Shown: positions 1-5,561 of the stretch, in pieces
How positions within the stretch are numbered: position 1 is the first letter of the stretch
Layout of the letters: the number at the start of each line of letters is the position of its first letter
Position numbers and translations under genes: made by a program
Assembly (NCBI GenBank): GCA_030616465.1
Contig: JAUWXH010000165.1
Coordinates: forward strand, 1 to 5,744
Source of the DNA: Planctomycetota bacterium
GTDB taxonomy: Bacteria > Planctomycetota > Phycisphaerae > UBA1845 > Fen-1342
Direction of reading: 5' to 3'
DNA length: 5,744 nucleotides
The notes under the pieces: model-generated
What the model saw: the letters and a program-made list of their open reading frames with translations, nothing else
Database searches by the model: none
Told to the model about the DNA's origin: nothing

Positions 1-259
1 TGGGCAACCATGATTCCTACTCCGACTGACGAAAGACGGTTTCGCGAGCCGCAAGTCGGTGGTGTTCGACGCCGCCGGCGGGTTACCCGAGGCTGAGCGG
101 CCTGAACTGCCGTTCCAGCCCGGGCCTGCACCAGCTTGATACTAATGTCGCCCGCGAATCTCCGCGAGCCGCCGGCGCGGCCGGCCACGTCGATGTATCA
201 TGCCCGCCGGGCCGGCGTCTGAAGACATATGGCACCCCGGGACGTGGAGGTAGATGACT

Positions 260-679
260 ATGGAATGGCGGCGGACATACTCGGGAGCGCCTTGGGAAAC
301 CCAGGTCGGTTATTGCCGTGCGCTTCGTGCCGGTGACCACATCTACGTAACGGCTACCGCCCCGGTGGCCGACGACGGCGGGGTCTTCGCACCGGGGGAC
401 GCCTACGCCCAGGCGCGGCGCTGCCTCGAGATCATTCAACGCGCGCTGCGCGACCTGGATGCCGACACCACACACGTGGTGCGCACGCGCATGTTCGTCA
501 CCGACATCAGCCGTTGGGCCGAGTTCGGCCGCGCGCATCGCGAGCTCTTTGGCGAGCACCCGCCGGCGACCACGATGGTGGAGGTGCGCGCGCTGATCGA
601 TCCGGCAATGTTGATCGAGATCGAAGTCGAGGCGGTCTGTCCGCTGGGTCGAGGCGGTGAACCGCGTCCGGAACGGTGA
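260..679 (+). CDS. RidA/YjgF/UK114-family protein
   Basis: This 139-residue protein has the usual length of the RidA (YjgF/YER057c/UK114) family, small trimeric cytosolic proteins; the best-studied members hydrolyse reactive enamine/imine intermediates such as 2-aminoacrylate. Family hallmarks are visible: GDHIYVTATAP (residues 25-35), the helix DAYAQARRCLEII (47-59), VVRTRMFVTDI (73-83), and the C-terminal block PPATTMVEVRALIDPAMLIEIEVEAV running to about residue 126. In E. coli RidA the catalytic Arg105 follows VEVA; here Arg110 sits one place earlier (VEVRAL) and the aligned position is Ala. Deaminase activity is therefore doubtful and a non-RidA Rid subfamily is plausible. I chose the ATG at 260 because GGAGG at 246-250 lies 9 bases upstream; the in-frame ATG at 254 is only 3 bases from it. 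The gene is monocistronic and convergent with the PEP-CTERM gene. I saw no convincing promoter. Family assignment is firm, substrate unknown. Confidence 0.9.
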   Translation: MEWRRTYSGAPWETQVGYCRALRAGDHIYVTATAPVADDGGVFAPGDAYAQARRCLEIIQRALRDLDADTTHVVRTRMFVTDISRWAEFGRAHRELFGEHPPATTMVEVRALIDPAMLIEIEVEAVCPLGRGGEPRPER

Positions 680-767
680 GTTACTGTCCGCGGTCGCGCG
701 AGCGGTGGGCTCATGCGCAAGCGGGTCGGCAACGCCGCCCGCCGCTGGGCTTCGGCCTGCCGCGCGC

Positions 768-799
768 AAGAAAAGGGCTGCCTGAGGCAGACAGCCCTT
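768..799 (-). terminator. Intrinsic terminator of the PEP-CTERM gene
   Basis: An 8-bp perfect inverted repeat (AAGGGCTG at 773-780, CAGCCCTT at 792-799) is extended across one mismatch by CTG/CAG (782-784, 788-790) around a 3-base loop. Read on the minus strand, the stem is followed at once by TTTTCTT (774-768), the classical rho-independent layout. It lies 26 bases beyond the TAA of the minus-strand PEP-CTERM gene. There is no T-run on the plus-strand side, so it should not stop transcripts from the RidA gene efficiently. Confidence 0.85.
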
Positions 800-825
800 A
801 CAAAGCTGTTGTATGTCTTTGCCGA

Positions 826-1593
826 TTAGCGTCGGCGGATCAGGCTGAGGCCGCCGAGCGCCAACAGGAGGAGCGTGCCTGGCTCGGGGATGAATTCCAA
901 GCCGTCGTGCGATCCGAGTCCGCCCAGCACCTGCGTACGACCATAACCGGCGTTCGGGTCGAACGTATAGAGGTAGCCGCTGTAGTCGATCATCCAGAAC
1001 AGATCGGTCTCCGGATCGTACGCGAGGCCGCAGTTGTTGAAAAAGGCCCCATCGTAGAGCAGCGTCGCGCTACCGTTGCTCCGATCAATATCATAGAGAT
1101 CGCCGGGCCCGGCAAGAGCGCCCACGATCATGTCGCGGAACGAGTCATACGCGAGGCCATCCAGGTTGACGCCGGGATCGCCGATGAAGTTCGGCGAACC
1201 GTTCGACCTGTCCAACGAGTAGAACCCCGTCCCTGAGGTCGAGCGGCTGGAATGGAGAGTGTCGGTCGTCGGGTCGTAGGCCAGGCCGAACATGTCACTG
1301 AACCCGTGGCTGCCGACGAGCGTGGCTCCGCCGTTATTGATATCGACGGTGTACAGGTTGGTGTCGGCGAAGCCGGTGACCATGTACATAGTCTGGTTCG
1401 TGCTGTCCCAGGCCAACCCGCCGAAGTCGTACGGCACGCCGATCTGGCCGATGTTGGTGAACTGCAAGGTCTGCGTGTCCAGCACGCGCAGCATGTCGTC
1501 GCTGGTGCGGACGGTGTACAGGTAGCCCGCATCGGCGGTCGTGGTGACGAACAACGATGCGGCCATGACCGCTAGAACGAGTTTCAGTCGCAT
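826..1593 (-). CDS. Secreted PEP-CTERM protein with four propeller-like repeats
   Basis: This 255-residue protein is predicted to be exported and then processed by an exosortase. The N-terminus is a signal peptide: basic MRLK, a hydrophobic core to about residue 17, and an ADA|G cleavage site after residue 22. The C-terminus is a complete PEP-CTERM sorting signal: PEP at 236-238, a hydrophobic helix at about 240-251, and a terminal RRR. Between them, GLAWD/GLAYD recurs at residues 59, 103, 146 and 189, with a degenerate DGLEF at 230-234. This gives a period of 42-44 residues, each unit holding a Y/D-rich strand such as LYTVDINNG or LYDIDRSNG, which suggests beta-propeller blades. The ATG at 1591-1593 has a strong AGGAGG (1601-1606) 7 bases upstream. 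The gene has its own terminator and no operon partner. No catalytic motif is seen, so the function is unknown; surface or extracellular-matrix localisation is inferred from the sorting signal. Confidence 0.9.
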   Translation of the reverse strand: MRLKLVLAVMAASLFVTTTADAGYLYTVRTSDDMLRVLDTQTLQFTNIGQIGVPYDFGGLAWDSTNQTMYMVTGFADTNLYTVDINNGGATLVGSHGFSDMFGLAYDPTTDTLHSSRSTSGTGFYSLDRSNGSPNFIGDPGVNLDGLAYDSFRDMIVGALAGPGDLYDIDRSNGSATLLYDGAFFNNCGLAYDPETDLFWMIDYSGYLYTFDPNAGYGRTQVLGGLGSHDGLEFIPEPGTLLLLALGGLSLIRRR

Positions 1594-1612
1594 TCCTCTT
1601 CCTCCTGCTGTT

Positions 1613-1627
1613 GCCGGGTTTCCCGGC
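1613..1627 (-). promoter_or_regulatory. Small hairpin in the PEP-CTERM leader
   Basis: A perfect 6-bp inverted repeat, GCCGGG-AAA-CCCGGC on the minus strand, has a 3-base loop and lies 6 bases upstream of the AGGAGG of the PEP-CTERM gene. It would fold in the mRNA leader and could affect translation or mRNA stability. No T-run follows it, so it is not a terminator. Its regulatory role is only inferred from position. Confidence 0.4.
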
Positions 1628-1895
1628 TTACCCCAAAAGCGTACCGGGCCGCGTTCGCACTCGCTGAAGCCGACTGGCCAGCGTAAACGTCGCGGCGCGC
1701 CAGCATCCCGATAGCCGACGATCGGCCGCGCGGCGCGAGCGCTGATTCAAGGAGAGCTGCTCCTCCTGCAACCCACTCCTGTCCGTAAGTCTACCTCGCC
1801 CTGGCCTCGACCGCAAGTCTTTTTTTTGGACCTAATCGGCGTGGTGGCCGCCAGCCGCCGTCGAGATCATGACCGTGCGTCTGCCGGCACCCCGG

Positions 1896-1920
1896 CACCC
1901 GGGAGAATCGGGCCCGGGTG
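1896..1920. other. GC-rich hairpin downstream of the glycosidase gene
   Basis: CACCCGGG (1896-1903) and CCCGGGTG (1913-1920) form a perfect 8-bp stem around a 9-base loop. It lies about 90 bases past the stop of the minus-strand glycosidase gene. No T-run follows on either strand, so it could at most be a weak or mRNA-stabilising 3' structure. It overlaps the end of the tandem ccggcacc repeat. Confidence 0.35.
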
Positions 1921-2010
1921 TGACTGTCCGATAATGAGCTGCTTTTAGCCGGAGTGGGACGAGCCCGAGCATGTAGGGTCCGCTGTGCGGAGCACACTTT
2001 GTCCCGGCGC

Positions 2011-3516
2011 CTACGCCAACCCGCAACCGGGTCGCCAGGCGGCCTGATCACTTGGCACGTAGGCGTCGTGGATCAGCGCCTGGAAAGCGGGGCGGTGAGC
2101 CGTGCCGGTCGGAAGAGCCCGGATTCGCCGGCAGATGCGCTCGAGCTTCTCGATCAGGAGGTCGAGGCGCGCCGGGTCGGCTGCGGAACCGCCCGCTCTC
2201 GCGGCTTGTTCCAGTCCCGGCCGCAACCGATCAAACAGCGCGTGACCGCCTTCGAGCTCTGACGCGCACGCCGCGAGATCGCCATCCGCGTAACGCCGGT
2301 GGGCGCGCTCGACCAGCCGGACCCACTGGACGGCGACGCGGTGCAACTGGATGGGGAACAACAAGGGGCTTTGCGCGGGCAGCAGGTGGGCCGCGTCGTC
2401 GCACAGTTGGAGGATTCTGTCACAGATCGATCCGCAGGCCTCCTCGCGCCAGTCTTGCCAGAGGTAGAAGGGGTTTTGCCGGATGACAAAGCGGTCGCGT
2501 AGTTGTCGCCACGTACCGGGTTGCAGAAATCGCGCGGCGGCGGGAATGCGGTTGCCGAGGATGTCGGCCGCTAGCGCGTAGTCTTTACCGCCCTCGGCGA
2601 CGAGCGCGGCGTTCCAATCTTCCCCGTGCGCCAGGCGCCGGCCGGTCGAGTAGATGATCGGCAACGTGCTCATGTACTGGGTGAAGAAGCTGAACTCCCA
2701 CGTGGTCACGCACACGCCCAGTGCGTCGAGCCGCCGGGCGTCCTCGGCGTGCGCGTCGATGTTCTGCCGCGAGGCGTCGAGGAAGCACCAGCCGCTGTCG
2801 TACATATGAATGCTCGGGCAACACACGACGTCGAAGCCGCGCTGGCGGAACATTCGCGTCGTGTTGGCCGGCCGCGTGTCGTAGTGCCAATCGAAAATCA
2901 CTGTCTCGCGTGGCAACGCGTCAAGTGCGTCGGGGTATTGGATCAGCATGTCCCCCCACAAGCACGGCCGCCGACCTCGCTCCAGCACCGAGCGGCATAG
3001 CGGTGCGAAATACTCGGCGTAGAGACCTGCCTTTCCGATCTGCTCGACGCGGGCGGCGCAGCGCTCGCATTGGCCGAGCTGCTTCGTCTCGTCGCCGCCC
3101 AGGTGCACCCACTCGTCGTCAAACGCGTCGAGCACGTCGGCGATCAGCCCGCGGGCGAATTCCGCACACTCCGGTCGGCTGGGGCAGGTCTGCTGCGAGC
3201 CGGACGAGCGGCCCTCGGCCAGCCACTGCCCGCCTTCGGAGCGGATGAACCCCTCCATGTGGCCCAGCGTGTTGAGGAACGGGATGATGCGCAGCCCCTG
3301 CGGGCGAAAACGCTCCGTCAATTGCCGGGCCACCTCCGGCGTCAGACAGCCTGGCCCCGCGGCCCACGGCGCCGACGAGTACGCGAAGCGGTGCTCCAAA
3401 TACAACCCGACGGCGTTGTACCCCGCCCGCCGCGACCGGCTGAGCACTTCCTCCAAAAACTGCTCGCTCGGCGACTGCTCCCGGGCAACGTCGTACATCC
3501 AGCCGACGAATTCCAC
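2011..3516 (-). CDS. Glycoside hydrolase family 20-like protein (beta-N-acetylhexosaminidase-type)
   Basis: This 501-residue protein has a TIM-barrel-like first part resembling GH20 exo-hexosaminidases, which remove terminal beta-linked N-acetylhexosamines. The key motif is HLGGDE at 138-143, whose Asp142-Glu143 matches the GH20 catalytic pair (Asp orienting the substrate acetamido group, Glu the acid/base). Other barrel landmarks are GYNAVGLYLE (32-41), IIPFLNTLGHMEGF (77-90), LWGDM (186-190), FDWHYD (208-213) and TTWEF (271-275). From about residue 330 a Trp/Arg-rich helical C-terminal region follows that I cannot assign. No signal peptide is seen, so it is probably cytoplasmic. The start is GTG at 3514-3516, supported by GGAAGG (3525-3530) 8 bases upstream; ATG at codon 7 (3496-3498) is the alternative. 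The 184 bases upstream show no clear promoter. Substrate is inferred from the fold only; the cytoplasmic enzyme may act on imported glycan fragments. Confidence 0.82.
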   Translation of the reverse strand: MEFVGWMYDVAREQSPSEQFLEEVLSRSRRAGYNAVGLYLEHRFAYSSAPWAAGPGCLTPEVARQLTERFRPQGLRIIPFLNTLGHMEGFIRSEGGQWLAEGRSSGSQQTCPSRPECAEFARGLIADVLDAFDDEWVHLGGDETKQLGQCERCAARVEQIGKAGLYAEYFAPLCRSVLERGRRPCLWGDMLIQYPDALDALPRETVIFDWHYDTRPANTTRMFRQRGFDVVCCPSIHMYDSGWCFLDASRQNIDAHAEDARRLDALGVCVTTWEFSFFTQYMSTLPIIYSTGRRLAHGEDWNAALVAEGGKDYALAADILGNRIPAAARFLQPGTWRQLRDRFVIRQNPFYLWQDWREEACGSICDRILQLCDDAAHLLPAQSPLLFPIQLHRVAVQWVRLVERAHRRYADGDLAACASELEGGHALFDRLRPGLEQAARAGGSAADPARLDLLIEKLERICRRIRALPTGTAHRPAFQALIHDAYVPSDQAAWRPGCGLA

Positions 3517-3700
3517 GATTCACGCCTTCCACTCAAACCACCGGCGTACCGCACCGCCGTAGTCAGGGCGGTCATGCCCGAGGGTGTATCCGGCACGAGG
3601 CTCGGCCGCAACACCGCACGTTGTTTGTTTGACAGTTCCTGGTCTAGCGTTCGGCCAGGGGATCGGGGTGGGATGACGGGCGAACAGCTATTCGCAAATT

Positions 3701-3740
3701 GGGGTGACTGGATTTGAACCAGCGACCTCTGCGTCCCGAA
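3701..3740 (-). tRNA. 3' half of a tRNA-Pro(CGG) gene; putative att scar
   Basis: Read on the minus strand, 3740-3701 matches the 3' half of a tRNA: a seven-base anticodon loop TTCGGGA with anticodon CGG (Pro) and purine-37 G, the 3' strand of the anticodon stem CGCAG, variable bases AGGTC, a complete T arm GCTGG-TTCAAAT-CCAGT, and the acceptor 3' strand CACCCC. The expected 5' half is absent. The five bases just upstream are TTACC, not the CTGCG needed to pair with CGCAG, and no GGGGTG/D-arm follows within the window. No CCA is encoded. Where bacterial tRNA-Pro normally has G72, this fragment has A. It is not a functional tRNA. Identity stopping in the anticodon loop is the pattern left when a tyrosine recombinase integrates a mobile element into a tRNA gene, leaving the displaced 3' half at the distal end. 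Confidence 0.75.
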
Positions 3741-3804
3741 GGTAACACGCCGCCCGCATTTTCGGCTCGAAAGCCCTTATCCACGGGTAGTTTAGCCACA
3801 ACTG

Positions 3805-3839
3805 CGCGATTTGCAAGCCCTCGCACGCAATCGCGTTTT
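3805..3839 (+). terminator. Possible intrinsic terminator or insulating hairpin
   Basis: CGCGAT..TGC (3805-3814) pairs with GCA.ATCGCG (3827-3835) through a 6-bp block plus a 3-bp block separated by a one-base bulge, around a 12-base loop. TTTTC (3836-3840) follows directly. No plus-strand gene lies just upstream, so it would act on read-through from the left chromosome or on a small transcript of the leader. It may equally be a protein-binding dyad. Confidence 0.3.
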
Positions 3840-3854
3840 CTAGCGTGCAATGGC

Positions 3855-3884
3855 AGTAGTCGCGGCCATCAGTGAGTAGTCGCG
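3855..3884. repeat. Direct repeat AGTAGTCGCG, two copies
   Basis: AGTAGTCGCG occurs at 3855-3864 and again, identically, at 3875-3884, a start-to-start distance of 20 bases or about two helical turns, so both copies would face the same side of the DNA. This spacing is typical of cooperatively bound regulator, excisionase or integrase arm sites. The copies sit 115-183 bases from the tRNA scar and 130-160 bases before the first gene. No third exact copy was found within the leader. Which protein binds, if any, is unknown. Confidence 0.5.
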
Positions 3885-3949
3885 AGTAATGGGCCGCACG
3901 AACCACTAGCGCCATCGTGCGTTGGCTGCGCCAGGGTTGAATCGGTGCT

Positions 3950-3990
3950 GCAAGAGAATTCTTGCGCTGCCGTCGCGCGCCTGTTATCCT
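3950..3990 (+). promoter_or_regulatory. Candidate promoter with overlapping operator dyad
   Basis: TTGCGC (3962-3967) and TATCCT (3985-3990) are 17 bases apart, matching sigma-70 spacing with a 3/6 and 4/6 fit. Transcription would start near 3997, about 20 bases before the ATG at 4018. A dyad GCAAGA-GAAT-TCTTGC (3950-3965), with 6-bp perfect arms, overlaps the -35 hexamer. A repressor bound there would block polymerase, so the downstream three-gene cluster may be self-repressed or controlled by a regulator encoded in the element. The hexamers are weak and the assignment is tentative. Confidence 0.35.
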
Positions 3991-4017
3991 GGAGACCGAA
4001 GCGAAGGAAGTCGGACT

Positions 4018-4650
4018 ATGCGGATCGGTAGAAAGAGGGCTCGGTCGACGCTGTCTGACACGGTCAGCGGCTCCGTGGCGCGTAGCCGGAACGTCTGGTC
4101 TCAGGGTCGATTCCCGCGCGCGATCGCTTTCTGCCCCGCATCGTTTGAACGCTGCATGTACCGGCTGCTGGAGTTTCTGGAGGCATACTGGGAGGAGTTT
4201 CGCCGGCCAGGGGAATCGAACCTGCCGGCGGCATGTCAGAGGTTCATCAACGTCGCACGGGCCAGTTTGCGGAGTGCAGCCGCGGTAGCGCCGCGCCAAA
4301 ACGATGACCGGTCCGGCGCCGAGGCCGACGGCCGTGCCGCCAGCCTGGAGGCCGATCAATTCGTTGACGTGCTCGACCGGGCGATCGACGCCAGACGCGA
4401 GTCGAAGCGCGGCGAAATCCAGCTGGCGATCGACGCGCTGAAGCTCGCCTCGTGTCTTGTCAAGGAGATCCCCTGGGGCCGGCTGCCGGAACGGACCCAT
4501 GCTCGGAACTACGACATGCTCAAGTGGACTGTCCGCAGGATCAGGCAGATGCGCGAGGGATGGAATGATCGCAACTATGCGAGGACCGTCCGCAAGTTGC
4601 TCCGCGTCGATCCGGGGATCCTCGAACTACTGGCCAAGGAGTTGCACTGA
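4018..4650 (+). CDS. Unrecognised helical protein, first gene of cluster
   Basis: I do not recognise this 210-residue protein. The N-terminus is basic (MRIGRKRARS). A first, mostly helical part contains FERCMYRLLEFLEAYWEEF (43-61). An Asp/Ala/Gly/Ser-rich linker follows at about 95-112, then a second helical part with the charged stretch VLDRAIDARRESKRGEIQLA (118-137) and a basic C-terminal region (about 165-193) ending in ILELLAKELH. No signal peptide, membrane segment, metal-binding cluster or catalytic motif is seen, so it is probably cytosolic and perhaps binds nucleic acid or a partner through its basic face. ATG at 4018 is supported by AAGGAAG (4004-4010) 7 bases upstream; the frame is open further left but without a ribosome site. 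Its stop is one base from the next start, so the two genes should be translated together. Confidence 0.72.
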   Translation: MRIGRKRARSTLSDTVSGSVARSRNVWSQGRFPRAIAFCPASFERCMYRLLEFLEAYWEEFRRPGESNLPAACQRFINVARASLRSAAAVAPRQNDDRSGAEADGRAASLEADQFVDVLDRAIDARRESKRGEIQLAIDALKLASCLVKEIPWGRLPERTHARNYDMLKWTVRRIRQMREGWNDRNYARTVRKLLRVDPGILELLAKELH

Positions 4651-4651
4651 A

Positions 4652-5200
4652 ATGGCCCGGAAACGAACGAGAACTGGTCAACGTGCCGTATGCGAGCGTT
4701 TCGTCGAAGAGTGTGATGTGTTGGGGCTGTTCGAGTACATCCGTGCGCAGCGTGTTCCTCTGCCGCCGGACGTCTCGCTAGGCGGCCTCGGTAGATGCAT
4801 CCGCTCCAAGGCCCGGAAAGATCTGAACGGTTTGTCGGAGGATATCTTCGGTGCGATTCTCGGGCTCGGTCTAAACTTGCTGCTGCGCTGCCAGATGTAC
4901 ATCGGGAAGCGGCTGGAGGAAGCTGACCAATGCGCAGGCGCCACGTCACCACTAATCCCCGGCGACCTGATCGAACAGTACTGGATCGACCGGGCCGAGC
5001 GTATCGCGCGGTTCTGTGCCGAGATGGCCGCCCTCCGCGCCCGGGTTCACCACCTCAACGGGATCGACGATGAACGAGGTGATCCGAACACATCTCGAAG
5101 ACGACCCTGCCTTGTTCCGGCGATGGAGGACGGTGCGAGCGAAGCTGGAAGCAGCGCGGGGGCACCTCGAAAACGCCGGAAGTGTGCTGGAGCGACGTAG
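4652..5200 (+). CDS. Unrecognised basic-headed helical protein, second gene of cluster
   Basis: This 182-residue protein is not recognised. It begins with a basic head (MARKRTRTGQR), followed by helical segments: VCERFVEECDVLGLFEYIRAQ (13-33), a conserved-looking glycine block VSLGGLGRCIRSKARKDLNG (41-60), a hydrophobic stretch GAILGLGLNLLLRCQMYIG (67-85) that is probably a buried helix rather than a membrane span, and LIEQYWIDRAERIARFC (106-122). The start ATG follows the previous TGA after one base; AAGGAG (4636-4641) lies 10 bases upstream, inside the preceding gene. Residues 140-182 overlap the next gene and turn into low-complexity Ser/Ala/Gly/Arg sequence. The natural family end may therefore be near residue 140, with this tail due to a late frameshift or accidental read-on. 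A DNA- or protein-binding role in a mobile element is only inferred. Confidence 0.7.
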   Translation: MARKRTRTGQRAVCERFVEECDVLGLFEYIRAQRVPLPPDVSLGGLGRCIRSKARKDLNGLSEDIFGAILGLGLNLLLRCQMYIGKRLEEADQCAGATSPLIPGDLIEQYWIDRAERIARFCAEMAALRARVHHLNGIDDERGDPNTSRRRPCLVPAMEDGASEAGSSAGAPRKRRKCAGAT

Positions 5201-5561
5201 GTCGGGCCGGCCGAGCGTCTGGGTCGTCAGGTACTGGGATCGCGAGAATGGGAAGAGGCGGTATCGGGCCATCTACCTCGGTGAGGAAACCATCGCTGAA
5301 TGCGCACGCGCACTGATCAAGCAATGGCGCCAGCAGAAGAAACCGCCAGCACAGGAGACGCACGAGGATACCATGCGGCACCTGGACGTGTCGGCCGCGG
5401 CGCTCGGATTCTCACGGCGCGCCCGCAAGAGGCTCCGGGCGGCGGCCGAGAACGCCGCTGCCGACCCACGCGCGATGGTCCGAATCGTGTTCGGACATCC
5501 CGATCCAGCCGTGCAGTACGGACGCAGACCGGGGCGCCCTAGCAAGTCTGGCCTATGGTAG
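5070..5561 (+). CDS. Unrecognised basic protein with arm-type DNA-binding-like block
   Basis: This 163-residue, Arg-rich protein has a helical N-terminus (residues 5-35), a strand-rich block at 46-71 (SGRPSVWVVRYWDRENGK, then RYRAIYLG), a following helix TIAECARALIKQWRQQ (74-89), a helical basic region (FSRRARKRLRAAAENAA, 114-130) and the tail GRRPGRPSKSGLW (151-163). The strand block plus helix resembles the three-stranded arm-type DNA-binding domains at the N-terminus of tyrosine integrases. The PGRPSK tail resembles an AT-hook. No integrase catalytic R-H-R-Y set is present, so it could be an accessory DNA-binding protein. The ATG at 5070 has no good ribosome site and lies 131 bases inside the previous gene. 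Coding character is nevertheless clear from this point. GTG at 5133, with GGAGG at 5126-5130, is an alternative start. Function is inferred from general resemblance only. Confidence 0.68.
   Translation: MNEVIRTHLEDDPALFRRWRTVRAKLEAARGHLENAGSVLERRRSGRPSVWVVRYWDRENGKRRYRAIYLGEETIAECARALIKQWRQQKKPPAQETHEDTMRHLDVSAAALGFSRRARKRLRAAAENAAADPRAMVRIVFGHPDPAVQYGRRPGRPSKSGLW

Larger units (their letters stand above)
1594..2010. other. Intergenic region without a convincing gene
   Basis: These 417 bases separate the glycosidase gene from the PEP-CTERM gene, both on the minus strand. Short open frames on either strand are GC-rich, Arg/Pro-biased and lack supported starts, so I call no gene. Visible structure includes a compact hairpin just upstream of the PEP-CTERM ribosome binding site (1613-1627), a run of eight T at 1820-1827 without a preceding stem, a near-identical pair ccgtaagtct/ccgcaagtct (1783-1792, 1811-1820), a tandem 8-mer ccggcacc (1884-1899), and a larger hairpin at 1896-1920. 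The PEP-CTERM promoter should lie here on the minus strand, but no -35/-10 pair stands out. Confidence 0.6.
3741..4017. other. Structured non-coding leader between tRNA scar and gene cluster
   Basis: These 277 bases have no supported gene; a minus-strand open frame crosses them but reads into the tRNA scar and has no credible start. Structures seen from left to right are: a GGCT-CGAA-AGCC tetraloop hairpin (3764-3775; UUCG loop on the minus strand); an imperfect hairpin CGCGATTTGC/GCAATCGCG (3805-3814, 3827-3835) followed by TTTTC on the plus strand, which looks like a terminator for a transcript entering from the left; a direct repeat AGTAGTCGCG (3855-3864, 3875-3884); and a promoter-like pair with an overlapping dyad (3950-3990). 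Such density beside an att scar would suit recombination or regulatory protein binding, but this is inference. Confidence 0.5.

Noticed and set aside
3..29. A frame reading GNHDSYSD then TGA at the left edge, reminiscent of the GNHD motif of metallophosphoesterases.
   Set aside because: Only eight residues are visible and the motif normally lies well inside those proteins, not four residues from the stop; chance is the simpler explanation.
83..769. Long minus-strand open frame overlapping the RidA gene.
   Set aside because: It is the antisense shadow of a well-supported family member, with Arg/His-rich composition and no ribosome binding site.
1820..1827. Run of eight T on the plus strand as a terminator tail.
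   Set aside because: The flanking ccgtaagtct/ccgcaagtct pair is a direct, not inverted, repeat, so no stem precedes the T-run, and no plus-strand gene ends here.
3628..3633. Exact TTGACA on the plus strand left of the tRNA scar.
   Set aside because: No -10 element at 16-18 bases and no plus-strand gene follows before the leader; likely chance.
3701..3816. Intact tRNA, possibly with an intron in the anticodon loop.
   Set aside because: No 5' acceptor strand, D arm or CTGCG anticodon half-stem was found upstream on the minus strand within the window, and no group I intron core was recognised.
3688..4500. Minus-strand open frame of 270 residues crossing the leader and the first cluster gene, ending in AEVAGSNPVTP.
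   Set aside because: The ending is the translated tRNA 3' half, a common artefact, and the rest is antisense to a gene with a good ribosome site.
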